Position numbers and translations under genes: made by a program. A stretch of 64,000 nt of DNA. Origin: Populus alba (taxonomy: Eukaryota > Streptophyta > Magnoliopsida > Malpighiales > Salicaceae). This document shows, one piece after another, positions 34,801 through 47,117 of the stretch. Under the pieces are notes generated by a model. It saw only the letters and a list, made by a program, of their open reading frames with translations, ran no database searches and was not told where the DNA came from. Where the stretch lies: the NCBI RefSeq assembly GCF_005239225.2, contig NC_133301.1, forward strand, positions 6,411,157 through 6,475,156, in the 5' to 3' direction. The first letter of the stretch is position 1. Every line of letters begins with the position of its first letter.

Positions 34801-35484
34801 ATCACTCATGCTATTGGCTGGCACCCCATTTTAGAAGCTATTCCTTCCACAATCTACTCCTAAGGGCAAAAGGATGAGATTAGTTTGGTTGGATTCGCCA
34901 AATCAGAGTTTCTCGGTCAAAGTAGCTTGGGAACAACTAAGAATTCATCATCAAATGGGTTGATTGGCATGACATCGTGTGGGTTCAAGAATGTTGTCCC
35001 AAGACATGCATTTCTTCTTTGGGTGGCTATCCAACGGAAAACTCTCAACGCAGAAGACTTCATCGTTTGGTATTCATGGTCCCAATAGGTGCTCACTCTG
35101 TCTCCGCAATAATGAAGATCACAACCACTTGTTCTTTGAATGCTCCTTTGCGAAAGCATTATGGTGGAATGTTTGTGATAGATGCGACATTCCAAGAATG
35201 ACAAAAAAGCTTGGAATGAATGGATTCGATTGGCCACTGTCTCTTGGCATGGAAAAAGTTTCGTCAATTTTTCTCGTAAACTGGGTTTCGGCAGCATACA
35301 GTGTATTGTATCTGGCAAAGAACGGAATGCAAGGATCTTTGCAGATGTGTCTAAAGCTTCGAATTTGGTTTTTGATCAAATCGAATGTATCATTCGCGAT
35401 AAGCTTGTGTTTGATGAGGAATGTTCAACAAACAGATGAAAACATAAGGATCCCTAAAGACTTTGGAGGGTCAATAACATGACT
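31802..35484 (+). pseudogene. LINE ORF2 (endonuclease and reverse transcriptase), broken
   Basis: ORF2 nicks the target DNA and copies the RNA there. The APE-type endonuclease opens at 31829 (MIIGCWNVRGLN) and has LVETRV, YTWTN and KLDRVLV. Two sites usually holding catalytic Asp are changed: GNFNAI (~32249) for GDFN and SNHSP (~32502) for SDHSP. A 1-base loss near 32792 and another near 33193 shift the frame. Reverse transcriptase is open at 33246-34031, with DFRPISCCN, AFVSGRRISDN, LRQGDPLSPYLF and the catalytic LCFADDLMIF (~33900). Beyond 34.0 kb many indels break it, though a zinc-binding zf-RVT segment (CSLCLRNNEDHNHLFFEC) is readable near 35090-35150. Not functional as written. Confidence 0.9.
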
Positions 35485-35679
35485 CTTAATTTGATGTTTT
35501 AGCTGGTTGTTTTTGTACCCCTAGCATATCTAGTTGTCCAAGTTTTTCTGTTTTGTTGTGGCTAGCCTGTTAGCCATTTTGTTGGTTTTCGTTTCTGTCC
35601 TCATTTTAAATCTTGGGTATGCCCATTATATTCTTGGTATCATTTTCTTTTAATACATAAGTCAGCTTACCAAAAAAAA

Positions 35680-36280
35680 ATAACTCCTTAACTAAAGCAT
35701 GTTTTATAATAACAAGTCTAATACTATAAAATGCCTTAATGTATGGTAAATGTTCATCTTAAAAGCAGGCCTATCACATAAATCAAAGGATTGATTGATG
35801 AGTTCAAGTATGGAAATTGAAAGGAAAAAGAGAGGACCAAACTTAGAAAAGAGATGGTGCAGTCCAAACTAGAACACTGTTGAGATGCAAGACCGTAATT
35901 GGTCATTATCTCGAGTTCTAGATGTCCAAATGACCTCAAATGTTTACAAAGATTCAGTAAGACATAGGCCTACAACTTTCATGTTTTCATCAAGATCTAA
36001 GAAGACCGTTTTGAAGTCCAAATTATAGCAACAACAGAGAAGTCCAAATCTGTCCTACAGCCCGAACACTATTCAATATTTGGCCCATATCTAGAGTTCT
36101 AGAAGTCCAAATGACCTCAAATTTTTACATAGATTTGTTAAGACAATTTCCTGTAACTTTCATGTTTTCAAGTGGACCCAGTTCTAATGCTAGCATTTTT
36201 GTTTTATTCAGACTAGAAGATAAGGATTTTCACAAAGTCCAGAGTTGGCCACCCACTCAACAATTAGTCATCAAATCAAT
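35680..36280 (+). mobile_element. Athila-family LTR fragment, continued after the LINE
   Basis: Continues the LTR of 29403-29475 (TAACTCCTTAACTAAAGC) and runs to ...CATCAAATCAATA, LTR position ~650. It stops just before the LTR TATA box and joins directly to satellite (ATTGAGGAGTTTCTGG). The rest of the LTR is missing. Confidence 0.85.
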
Positions 36281-37604
36281 AATTGAGGAGTTTCTGGTGG
36301 CTCTTTTCCAGGGATAGCGTGGAATCGCTACTCCACGACGACAATGTCCGTCGGTCGATGCAGAGCTGACAAGACCCAGTACAGGCTCAAAAGGTCCATA
36401 ACTTGTGAGATCTCGTCCGTTGGATCGCCCTCAAATCTTTGAGGAGTTTCCGGTAGGCTGTTTCATGGGTAGCGTGAGAATCGCTACTCCACGACTATGA
36501 CGTATGGCGGGCGAAGCATAGACATGACCCGAGTACCGGCTCATAAGGATTAGATCCAAGCGTTGGATGCGCGCTCAACTCTATTGATGAGTTTTCGTAG
36601 GCTTTTTCCATGGAGTAAGCGTGGAATCACTACTCCACGACGACGACCTCCTGTGGGTGATGCCAAACGACAGACCTCGGAAGAGTTACCAGCTCAAAAG
36701 GTCCATAATTTAGAGATCCGACAGTTGGATTGCGCTCAAATGTTTTGAGGAGTTTCGTAGGCTTGTTTTCCATGGAAGTAGCGTGGGATCGCTACTCCTC
36801 AACGACGACGTCCGGTCAGTCCGTTGCCACCGACAGGACCCAAGTTACCGCCTCAAAAGGTCCATAATAAGATCCAACCGTTGGATCATGCTCAAATATT
36901 GGGAGTGAGGAGTGTCCGGTGGCTGTTTCCATAGAGTAGCGTGGGAATCGCACTCCACGACAACGACGTCCGGTCGGTCGTTGCCACCGACGGACCGAGT
37001 ACCAAGCTCATTAAGGTTAACAGAAACTTTAGATTCGGTCGATGGATCGCGCTGAAAGCTTCTGAGTAGTTTCCGTAGGTTGTTTTATTGAGTAGCATGG
37101 AATCGCTACTCCGCGACGACGACGTCATGTCGGGTGTTGCCAGAGACACACCCGATCCCGGGGTAGCCGGGCTCAAAAGGTCCATAACTTTAGATCCGAC
37201 CATTGGATGCGCTTAAAATCTTTTGAGTTTCCGTAGCTGTTTTCCATGGTGTTTGTAGCGTGATTCACTAACTCATGACGATGACCTCAGGTGGGGCGAT
37301 GCCACGGACAGAGCCGAGTACCGCCTCAAAAGGTTCATAACTTTAGATCCGACTTTTGGATCACGCTCAAATGTTTTAAGGAGTTTCCGGTGGTTGTTTT
37401 CCATAGGTAGCGTGGAATCGCTACTCCATGACGAGACCGTAGTATCAGCTCAAAGGTCCATACCTTTAGGTCCTGACATTGGATCAGTGACTCAATCTGA
37501 GGAGTTTCCGTAGGTTGTTTTTCAATGGAATAGTTTGGAATCGCTACTCCACGACGACGATGTCGTTCAGGCCATTGCCACCGCCAGACCCGAGTATCGG
37601 CTCA
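36281..37604 (+). repeat. Satellite block adjoining the gap (low quality)
   Basis: About eight to nine ~155-bp monomers. Their variants occur in the same order, inverted, at ~39597-40943. Many single-base indels are scattered through it, unlike the block at 25-29 kb. It ends at the N run. Confidence 0.85.
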
Positions 37605-38104
37605 NNNNNNNNNNNNNNNNNNNNNNNNNNNNNNNNNNNNNNNNNNNNNNNNNNNNNNNNNNNNNNNNNNNNNNNNNNNNNNNNNNNNNNNNNNNNNNNN
37701 NNNNNNNNNNNNNNNNNNNNNNNNNNNNNNNNNNNNNNNNNNNNNNNNNNNNNNNNNNNNNNNNNNNNNNNNNNNNNNNNNNNNNNNNNNNNNNNNNNNN
37801 NNNNNNNNNNNNNNNNNNNNNNNNNNNNNNNNNNNNNNNNNNNNNNNNNNNNNNNNNNNNNNNNNNNNNNNNNNNNNNNNNNNNNNNNNNNNNNNNNNNN
37901 NNNNNNNNNNNNNNNNNNNNNNNNNNNNNNNNNNNNNNNNNNNNNNNNNNNNNNNNNNNNNNNNNNNNNNNNNNNNNNNNNNNNNNNNNNNNNNNNNNNN
38001 NNNNNNNNNNNNNNNNNNNNNNNNNNNNNNNNNNNNNNNNNNNNNNNNNNNNNNNNNNNNNNNNNNNNNNNNNNNNNNNNNNNNNNNNNNNNNNNNNNNN
38101 NNNN
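37605..38104. other. Assembly gap, 500 N
   Basis: Exactly 500 N, which looks like a placeholder for a gap of unknown length. Any translated frame across it is meaningless. Confidence 1.
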
Positions 38105-38749
38105 CCAACGGAAACCTCTCAACGCAGGAAGATAGACTTCATCCGGTTTGGTATTAATGGTCCCAATACGTGCTCACTCTGTCTCTGCAATAATGAAGAT
38201 CACAACCACTTGTTCTTTGAATGCTCCTTTGTCGAAAGCATTATGGTGGAATGTTTGTGATTAGATGCGACATTCCAAGAGATGACAAAAGCTTGGATGA
38301 ATGGATTCGATTGGCCAGCTGTCTCTTGCATGGAAAAAGTTTCGTCAACTTTTCTCGTAAACTGGGTTTCCAGCTACAGTGTATTGTCTCTGGCAAGAAC
38401 GGAATGCAAGATCTTTGCAGATGTGTCTAAAAGCTTCGAATTTGTTTTTGATCAAATCGAATGTATCATTCGCGATAAGCTTGTTTTGATAAGATGTTCA
38501 ACAAACACGATGAAAACATAAGATCCAAAGACTTTGGAGGGTCATAACATGGACTCTTACTTTGATTTTAGCTGGTTGTTTTTTACCCCTAGCATATCTA
38601 GTTGGTCCAAGTTTTTGTTTTGTTGTGGCTAGCTGTAGCCATTTGTTTGGTTTTTGTTTCTTCCTCATTGTAAACTTCTTGGGTATGCCCATTATTATTC
38701 TTTGTATCATTTTTTTTAATACATAACGTCAACTTACAAAAAAAAAAAA
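38105..38749 (+). mobile_element. LINE 3'-end fragment, copy 4
   Basis: Matches the last ~650 bp of the LINE (zf-RVT coding region, 3' UTR, poly(A) at 38738-38749) in plus orientation, with many indels. Its 5' part lies in the gap. It may be a real fourth copy or the gap edge of a misjoined copy. Confidence 0.8.
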
Positions 38750-38870
38750 GTGATTGTATTTTGATGATGTGAGGATTCACATTCACTGATTGCCGGCACC
38801 ATGTGTATTAAGTATATATATAAAAAAAAAATTTACTATTGTCCTGGCTTTGGAAAAGCTGGTTTGTTAC
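38750..38870. other. Short unique spacer
   Basis: AT-rich with a TATATATA-A(n) run. No match elsewhere in the window. Its junction with the inverted satellite at ~38871 is abrupt. Confidence 0.5.
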
Positions 38871-40943
38871 AGATTCCAAGTTATTCCTGGAACACAGCCT
38901 TTCAGAAACTCCTCAAAAATTTGAGCGCAGGATCCAACGGTCGGATCTAAAGTAATAGACCTTTTGAAGTGGTACTTTCGAGGGTCTATCAGAGGCATCG
39001 CCCGACCACGAGGTCGTCGTCGTGGAGTAGCGATTCCCACGCTATCCATGGAAAAAAAGCCTGCGGAAACTCATCAAAATATTTGAGCGCGATCTAACAG
39101 TCGCATCTAAAGTTATGGACCTTTTAAGCCAGTACTCGGGTCGTGCATTGGTCCGCATTCGCGTGACCGGACGTCGTCGTCATGGAGTAGTGTTTCCATG
39201 TTACTCCGTGGAAAATAGCCTACGGAAACTCCTCAGAAGAGTTAAGCGCGATCCAACGGTTGGATCTAAAGTTATGGACCTTTTGAGATGGTACTCGGGT
39301 CGTGTCCGGTGGCATCGCGCGACCGGACGTCGTCGTCGTGGAGTAGTGATTCCACGCTACTCCATGGAAAACAACCACTGGAAACTCCACACAATATTTG
39401 AGCGTGATCCAACAGTCGGATCTAAAGTTATGGACCTTTTGAGCCCGTACTTGGGTCTGTCGGTGGTAACGACCCACCAGATGTCGTCGTCGAGGAGTAA
39501 CGATTCCACGAGTACTCTCCACTCAAAAACAGCCTACAGAAACTCCTCAAAATATTTGAGCTTAATCCAATAGTCGTGTCTAAACTTATTGACCTTTTGA
39601 GCCGATACTCGGGTCTTGCCACCTTTCATGGTGGCATGGCCTGACCGGACATCGTCGTCGTGGAGTAGCGATTCCACGCTATTCCATTGAAAACAACCTA
39701 CAGAAAACTCCTTCAAAAGATTTTGAGCACGATCCAATGGCAGGACCTAAAGGTATGGACCTTTTGAGCTGATACTCGGGTCATCGTCATGGAGTAGCGA
39801 TTCCACGCTACTCTATGGAAAACAACCACCGGAAACTCCTTAAAACATTTGAGCACAGAGCGTGATACCAAAAGTCGGAATTCTAAAGTTATAACCTTTT
39901 GAGGCGGTACTCGGCTCTGTCCGTGGCATCGCCCCACCTGAGGTCATCGTCATGAATTAGTGATTCCACGCTACACCATGGAAAACAGCCTACGGAAACT
40001 CAAAAGATTTTAGCGCGATCCAATGGTCGGATCTAAAGTTATGGACCTTTTGACCCGGTACTCGTTCGGTGTGTCTCGGAACACCCGACATGACGTCGTC
40101 GTCGCGGAGTAGCGATTCCATGCTACTCAATAAAACAACCTACGGAAACTACTCAGAAGCTTTCAGCGCGATCCATCGACCGAATCTAAAGTTTTGAACC
40201 TTATGAGCTGGTACTCGGGTCCGTCGGTGGCAACGACTTTATGACCGGACGTCGTTGTCGTGGAGTAGCGATTCCACGCTACTCTATGGAAAACAGCCAC
40301 CGGACACTCCTCACAATATTTGAGCATGATCCAACGGTTGGATCTAATATTATGGACCTTTTGAGGCGGTACTTGGGTCTGTCCTTCCGGGGGTGGGCAC
40401 TGGCAACGACTGACCGGGACGTCGTCGTTGAGGAGTAGCGATCCCACGCTACTCCATGGAAAACAGCCTACGGAAACTCCTCAAAACATTTGAGCGCAAT
40501 CCAACTGTCGGATCTAAAGTTATGGACCTTTTGAGCTGGTACTCGGGTCTGTCGTTGGCATCACCCCACAGGAGGTCGTCGTCACGTGGGTAGTGATTCA
40601 CGCCTACTCCATGGAAAAACAGCTACCGAAAACTCATTCAATAGAGTTGAGCGCGGATCCAACGCTTGGATCTAACCTTATGACCGGTACTCGGGTCAAT
40701 GTCTATGGCTTCGCTCCGACCATACGTCATAGTCGTGGGAGTAGCGATTCACGCTACTCCATGAAACAGCCTACGGAAACTCCTCAAAAGATTTGAGGGC
40801 GATCCAACGGACGGATCTAAAGTTATGGACCTTTTGAGCCTGTACTCGGGTCTTGTCAGTGGCATCGACCGACCGGACATTGTCGTCGTGGAGTAGCGAT
40901 TCCACGCTACTCCCTGGAAAAGAGCCACCAGAAACTCCTCAAT
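38871..40943 (-). repeat. Satellite block, inverted
   Basis: About 13 monomers on the minus strand. 39597-40943 repeats the order of variants of 36281-37604. 38871-39600, read in reverse complement, also follows the order of monomer variants seen at ~28250-29050 (CTAGTGGGTCGTTGCC-, ATATTGTGAGGAG- and GGAAACACTACTCC-type units). Single-base indels are frequent. Confidence 0.85.
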
Positions 40944-41584
40944 TATTGATTTGATGACTAATTGTTGAGTGGGTGGCCCAACCAAAACTTTTCTGGACTT
41001 TTGTGTGGAAAAAAAAAAAATCCTTTATCTTTTTTCTCTTAGTCTGAAAAATAAAAACAAAAAAAAATGCTAGCATTAGAACTGGGTCCACTTGAAAACA
41101 TGAAAGTTACAGGAAATTGTCTTACAAATCTATGTAAAAAATTTGAGGTCATTTGGACTTCATAGAACTCATAGAATATGGGCCAAATATTGAATAGTAT
41201 GTTCGGGCTGTAGGACCAGATTTGACTTCTCTGTTGTTTGCTATAATTTGGACTTCAAAACGGCTCTTCTTAGATCTTGATGGTGAAAACATGAAAGTTG
41301 TAGGCCTATGTCTTACTGAATCTTTTGTAAACATTTTGAGGTCATTTGGACATCTAGAACTCGAGATATGACCCAATTACCGAACAGTGTTCTAGTTTGG
41401 ACTGCACCATCTTCTTTTCTAAGTTTGGTCTCTCTTTTTCCTTTCAATTTCATACTTGAACTCATCATTCAATCCTTTGATTTATGTGATAGGCCTGCTT
41501 TTAAGATGAACATTTACCATTACATTTTCGGCATTTTATAGTATTAGACTTGTTATTATAAAACATGCTTTAGTTAAGGAGTTA
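40944..41584 (-). mobile_element. Athila-family LTR fragment, inverted
   Basis: Reverse complement of 35680-36280 with identical ends: satellite joins at the same LTR base (~TATTGATTTGATGAC) and the LINE poly(A) joins at the same place on the other side. It is therefore a copy of the same composite, not an independent insertion. Confidence 0.88.
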
Positions 41585-41786
41585 TTTTTTTTTGGTAAGC
41601 TGACTTATGTATTAAAAGAAAATGATACAAAGAATATAGGTAACAAAAGAAAATGGGCCTACCCAAGATTTAAAAATGAGGACAGAAACGAAAACCAACA
41701 AATGGCTACAGGCTAGCCACAACAAAACAAAAACTTGGACCACTAGATATGCTAGGGGTACCAAAAACAACCAGCTAAACATCAAA

Positions 41787-44700
41787 TTAAGAGTCCATGT
41801 TATGACCCTCCAAAGTCTTTGGATCCTTATGTTTTCATCTGTTTGTTGAACATTCCTCATCAAAACAAGCTTATCGCGAATGATACATTCGATTTGATTC
41901 AAAAAACCAAATTCGAAGCTTTAGACACATCTGCAAAGATCCTTGCATTCCGTTCTTGCCAGAGGACAATACACTGAGCTGCGAAACCCAGTTTACGAGA
42001 AAAGCTTGACGAAACTTTTTCCATGCCAGAGACAGTGGCCAAATCGAATCCATTCATCCAAGCTTTTTGTCATTCTTGAATGTCGCATCTATCACAAACA
42101 TTCCACCATAATGCTTTCGCAAAGGAGCATTCAAAGAACAAGTGGTTGTGATCTTCATTATTGCGGAGACAGAGTGAGCACCTATTGGGACCATGAATAC
42201 CAAAACCGATGAAGTCTATCCTGCGTTGAGAGTTTCCGTTGGATTAGCCACCCAAAGAAGAAATGCATGTCTTGGGACAACATTCTTGAACACAACGATG
42301 TCATGCCAATCAAACCATTTGATGATGAATTCTTAGTTGTTCCCAAGCTACTTTGACCTGAGAACTCTGATTTGGCGAATCCAACCAAACAATTCTCATC
42401 CTTTTGCCCCTTAGGAGTAGATGGGAAGGAATAGCTTCTAAATGGGGTGCCAGCCAATAGCATGAGTGATTAGGAATTCTCCATTCTAAGTTATTAATCA
42501 GCACGTTCACTCTCCGCGTTGTGTTCCATACCTGAATCATAGATGAAACGTTCACCGTAGTATCAGCGAGCGGGCTATGAGGATGCCAATTGTCAAACCA
42601 TAGAGAGGTTGTCATTCCATCTCCGATGACGTGCTTCATCTTCGGCCATGCTAAGGATCTGAGCTTTAGAATCTTTCCCCAAGCCCAAGAGCAGCTTCCT
42701 GGCGCCTTGATTGTCCAGAAAATTCCTACCTCGCAAGAGATTGGATCTGATCCAAGTAGACCAGATTGAGCCATCTGAGTCATGGCACAAGTTCCAAATA
42801 TGTTTCAACAAGGCAATCTTGTTCCATTCTGGCTATCCTTTTTATGCCTAGCCCCCCCTCCTTTTTTGGAAGACATACCTGATCCCAAGCCACTTTAGCC
42901 CCTGGTAGTGCTCATATCTGAACCTGACCAAAAGAAAGGATACTCATAATTGCTCAACATTTTTCACTACTTCCCCAGGGTTAAATAGGAATAGAGATGC
43001 CCAATAGACCTGGATGGAGAATAAGACTGAGTTAATCAGTTGTACTCGCCCTGCGAAAGAGAGTGTTCTGACAGGTCCAATGTCGAACTTCTGGCGGTAA
43101 TTCGATCCACGAGGCCCTTACAGTTAACAGCCTTTAGTCTGGAAAGAGATAAGAGGCACTCCCAAATATTTTATAGGAACGCTCCCCCTCTCTTAAACCC
43201 AGAATACTGATAATCTGTTCCCTCTCAGCACCTAACGAACCGCTCAAGAAGATGTCACTTTTGTTTGGATTTGGATATAGACCTGATTAGAAACTGAAAC
43301 TCTGTGAGTACATTTTTGATCATACGGATTGAATGTACTTCCCCTTTGCTGAATATCATCAGCAGTCGTCGGCAAAGCAAAGATGAGAAATTCTGTCCTT
43401 CTTGCATCTCCAGTGGAACTGAAGTTTTGGTTTTGGCACTCATTATTGCAAGAACAGCCCCTGACAGGATTTCCATGCATAGGACAAACAAATATGGAGA
43501 TAATGGATCACCTTGTCTCAACCCTCTCCCCGCCCTTGGAAGTAACCCGCAAGTTCACCGTTGACGTTGATTGAGAATTGACATGATGTAACACAAACCA
43601 TGATCCAATCAATGACTGTTCTAGGTAATCCCATTTTTATCAACGTAGCATCAACGAAAATCCCACCGAACAGAGTCTAAGCCTTCATCAGGTCTACTTT
43701 CATAGCACAACGAGCAGGAACCCGTAGTTGTGTGATACAGCCTTTCATTTAGTTTCCTGGGACAAAAAGAATATTGTCGCTGATTCTCCGTCCAGAGACA
43801 AAAGCTGTTTGATACGGACCTACTAAGGATTTGGTAAAACAACTTTCATTCTCCCAGCTAGAATCTTCGCGATGCATTTGGTATACTGTATTGCAGCAAG
43901 ATATAGGACGAAAAATCTATCAACCTCGTAGCATTAGCAACTTTATGGGGCATAAGGGAAATGGATGTAGCATTCATTTCTTTTAAGCATTCTACGAGTC
44001 TGGAAGAAGGAGCTACCAGCGTTGATTACATCTTCCCCCCACTATGTGCCACATTCTTTGAAGAAACCTGCGTTGAAGCCATCTGGACCAGGAGCTTTGT
44101 TGTTTTTTTCAAACTAAACATAGCATGCTTAATCTCCCCTCTCTTGTTACATCTTGTGCTAGTACATGCTGTTGAGTTGACCGACCAATTTGTAATTAAT
44201 TGCCGATTGCATCACTTTCCATCGTTCAGGACCCTAGGCATCTGTTTCACTCGTCCAATACACGCTGGAAGTATGCAATTACTTTTCTGATTTGACTGCC
44301 TCGTGTCCTTCAGCGACTTTCTCCATCCTCCCTTGTAACCGAGAAGAAGCTTATTTGCTATTCTGTCTACCATTTTACTGATTTGTGAAAGTAGCTAGTA
44401 ATTCTGATCCCCCAAGCTAAGCCATTGTATCCCTTGCCTTTTGTCTGAAAAAAAAACACTCTTCCGCCCTGAACAGTAGAAGCATAGTTTTACGAACAGC
44501 ATCTCTCTTTCTCGCATACGCAATGTTGGATCCTCAGGCGCTGTATGCAGAGCTTGTTGAGCCCTATCCATGTGATCTTTTGCAATCTTTGACTCTATCG
44601 GAAAATATTGGAGAAGTGAGTCTTATTGAAATGTTTTAAGTTCCTGCTTTAAGCCTTCCTTAGTTTGCAACACAGTTGATACATTGGACAACCTCTTGAA

Positions 44701-45550
44701 TGCTGATCCCATACTTTCTTCACCAAGGGCATGAACTCGTCATGATCCATCCCACATATCGAAGAATCTGAATGGTTTTCTTTATGTTCTTGAAACATTG
44801 CCAGTGACTTTTACCACCATGGGGAGAATGATCTGACTACCAGCAGGCAAGAATCTCGCTTCCGACAATGGGAAGCGCATATTCCACTTCTCATTCACAA
44901 GCACTCTATCTAGTTTCCGCAATAATCATATTCTCAGGACATTGGTTCGTCCAAGTATAATGCATACCTGAATACCGAAGATCATCCACTTTCGCTTCAC
45001 GTATACATGTTTCCAATCTGTCCATATGACCAGCCCACGTAGAAGACCCTCCTAAACCTCTCTGACTGGTTGCGGATAGCATTTAAAGTTGCCCATAAGA
45101 ATCCATGGGGTTGACTCCCATCCATCACTACGACTCACAATATCAGACCATAAAGCCTCACGTAAGTAGATGCATTATTGTCTCCGTAAATGATGAAGGT
45201 ATTTAAAACAGATATTGGTAGCTAATATCATGACAGAAACATGGATAGCCTGGTCTGACATTCCAGAACATCCACCTTTCAAACCAAATCAGCATTCCAA
45301 CAAACCCAAATACGACCACGACAAGAGAAATTCATAATTATACAAAGAATGACCAATTACGCAGAAGAAGTTGCGAACATTATCTTTATTCCTGTCTCTA
45401 ACTCGAGTTTCAAACCAAACCAAAAAAAAAACCCATCCTCTCCTTGATGGATCAGCTGACGCAGTTCTGAATGCTTTTATGGGATCATTCAAACCTCTAA
45501 ACATTCCAACATCCAATAATCATAGGGAAATAGAGAGGAGTACCAAACAT
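41787..45550 (-). pseudogene. LINE ORF2, copy 2, many frameshifts
   Basis: Endonuclease-RT frame corresponding to 31802-35484 of copy 1. Readable pieces include the RT motif LRQGDPLSPYLF (~43475-43515) and zf-RVT near 42130-42190. The FADD region is damaged (~43370, indels within the motif). Indels break it every 100-200 bp. Given their density and one-base nature, sequencing error is as likely as real decay. Confidence 0.8.
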
Positions 45551-45561
45551 CAACACACGGA

Positions 45562-47117
45562 TTACCTTGACTTGCCCCCCCCTTGAGTAGCCAGATTTCT
45601 TACTCTTCTTTGAAAAGCCTGGAGAACCCGTTTTCTTTTTTTCTAGAGAGTCTCTAGCCTTGCTAGCTAACTGATTAATAAAAGTTTCCCCGTCAGAAAG
45701 AAATCGGACTTTGCGGACTTGTTGGGATCAGTGACGTCGACTCCTTATCATCATCTTCCTTAACTGTATCACCTCCCATAACTCCCATTATCAACCATTC
45801 ACCTCATGACTAACAGGGTTTCATGGTTGCATTACAGATGGTTGAACTTTGATCTAAAGAAGTACATGCATCCCCTTCCTCCGGCACCATGTCTGCTCGT
45901 AAGCTCTTCAAAAATAAGAGGAGAGGTAGGATTTTTCATCTTCATAACAACCAGCATTGGGCACATTCTAATGTCGCAGATTCATTCGTATTACAATCAG
46001 CAATCTGTAAAGCAGATGCTAAACAACCATTCTCATTACAATTAAGCTCTTTAGATGCCAAACAATCATTCTCACCAATCGTAACACCCTTATTTCGTTT
46101 ACCAACTACCTGCCATTGAAGCTGATTCTGCTTATTATCTGCATGTTTAGAGTTCACAGCTCCTATTTTCCTTTTGCCCTCTGCCCCCATTGTACGATCA
46201 TCAACTTTACTGGTAGCACATATCGCTGTGGTATGTCCAAAGACATTGCAATTATTGCACCTTGAAGGAATCCATTCATAATCCGCTGAAATTGTTATGA
46301 ATAACCCATTTGGACAGCGAAGGTCGTATTCCTTTCACCAGCGTTTTCGAAGCTTCTATCTCAACGCAAACTCTTTGCGTAGCTAAGCCTTTTTACGCAA
46401 CAATGTAGTAAGGTCAGCATGAAGGGGAACCCCAATAGCACTCGCTACAAACTCAACAGCCCCTTAACAGTCCAATACTCGAGAGGAACATTGTAGAGCT
46501 TAACCCATACCGGAACTCTATCCAGATCATCTTTCAAAAATTGCATGTTCGGATGCCAGTTTAAGCACCAAAGGTCTGTTGGCCATGTGCCATGGGGCTC
46601 TCTCCAGAACATTAGTGGCGCGATCGACAGAATCAAAAGTGAAGAGAAAGAATCCATTTATCAGAAGATAAAACTTCGAAATAGACCGTGGGAGCCCCAT
46701 ATTCTTTTAGCAATAGAATTAACAACAGGATAGGGTAATTTCTGACCCACGAAATGACCAACTAGAGTGGATTTCCAAAGTTCACAGCCATCCTCAAACA
46801 CATCAAGTGGAGGAGCTACTGTCACACGACCATTCAGTTATTGCGGGGGGAGCAAAATGCAAGTTACGGACTGGATTTCATATCAAGGGACTCCTACCCT
46901 TATTTCATCAACATCAGAGCCCTTCAAAGCATTTAAAAAATTCAATTTGGGGCTAAGGTGTAGCTGTTCTTGTTGCTTAGACCCAACCTTCAACTCATCA
47001 CCTTTAAGAACCCAACACAGGATTCATGTCATGACTATTTAGCATGTCTTGGAGCTCTAATTGTAAAGTATGTCCAGATTTAACTCCATTGTGTTGTTCA
47101 ATGTCAGAGCTAACCAT
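45562..47117 (-). pseudogene. LINE ORF1, copy 2, frameshifted
   Basis: Corresponds to ORF1 of copies 1 and 3; pieces such as GAEGKRKIGAVNSKHADNKQ (~46110-46190) and APWHM (~46600) are readable. It keeps the copy 3 form at the sites where copy 1 lost bases. Scattered indels prevent a continuous frame. Confidence 0.8.

Larger units (their letters stand above)
29476..35679 (+). mobile_element. L1-type LINE, copy 1
   Basis: A ~6.2-kb non-LTR element. Order: 5' UTR with ~170-bp repeats (29530-30060), ORF1 (30251-31790), ORF2 (31802-35484), 3' UTR and poly(A) (ends 35679). It shares its whole length with copy 3 (54159-60073), which allows mutations to be called. It lies inside an Athila-family LTR fragment that itself lies in satellite. 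Up to ~34.0 kb it differs from copy 3 by few changes; beyond that single-base insertions and losses become frequent, which suggests unpolished assembly. Confidence 0.95.

Noticed and set aside
37515..38260. Long open frames across the N run
   Set aside because: They consist almost wholly of unknown residues over the 500-N gap.
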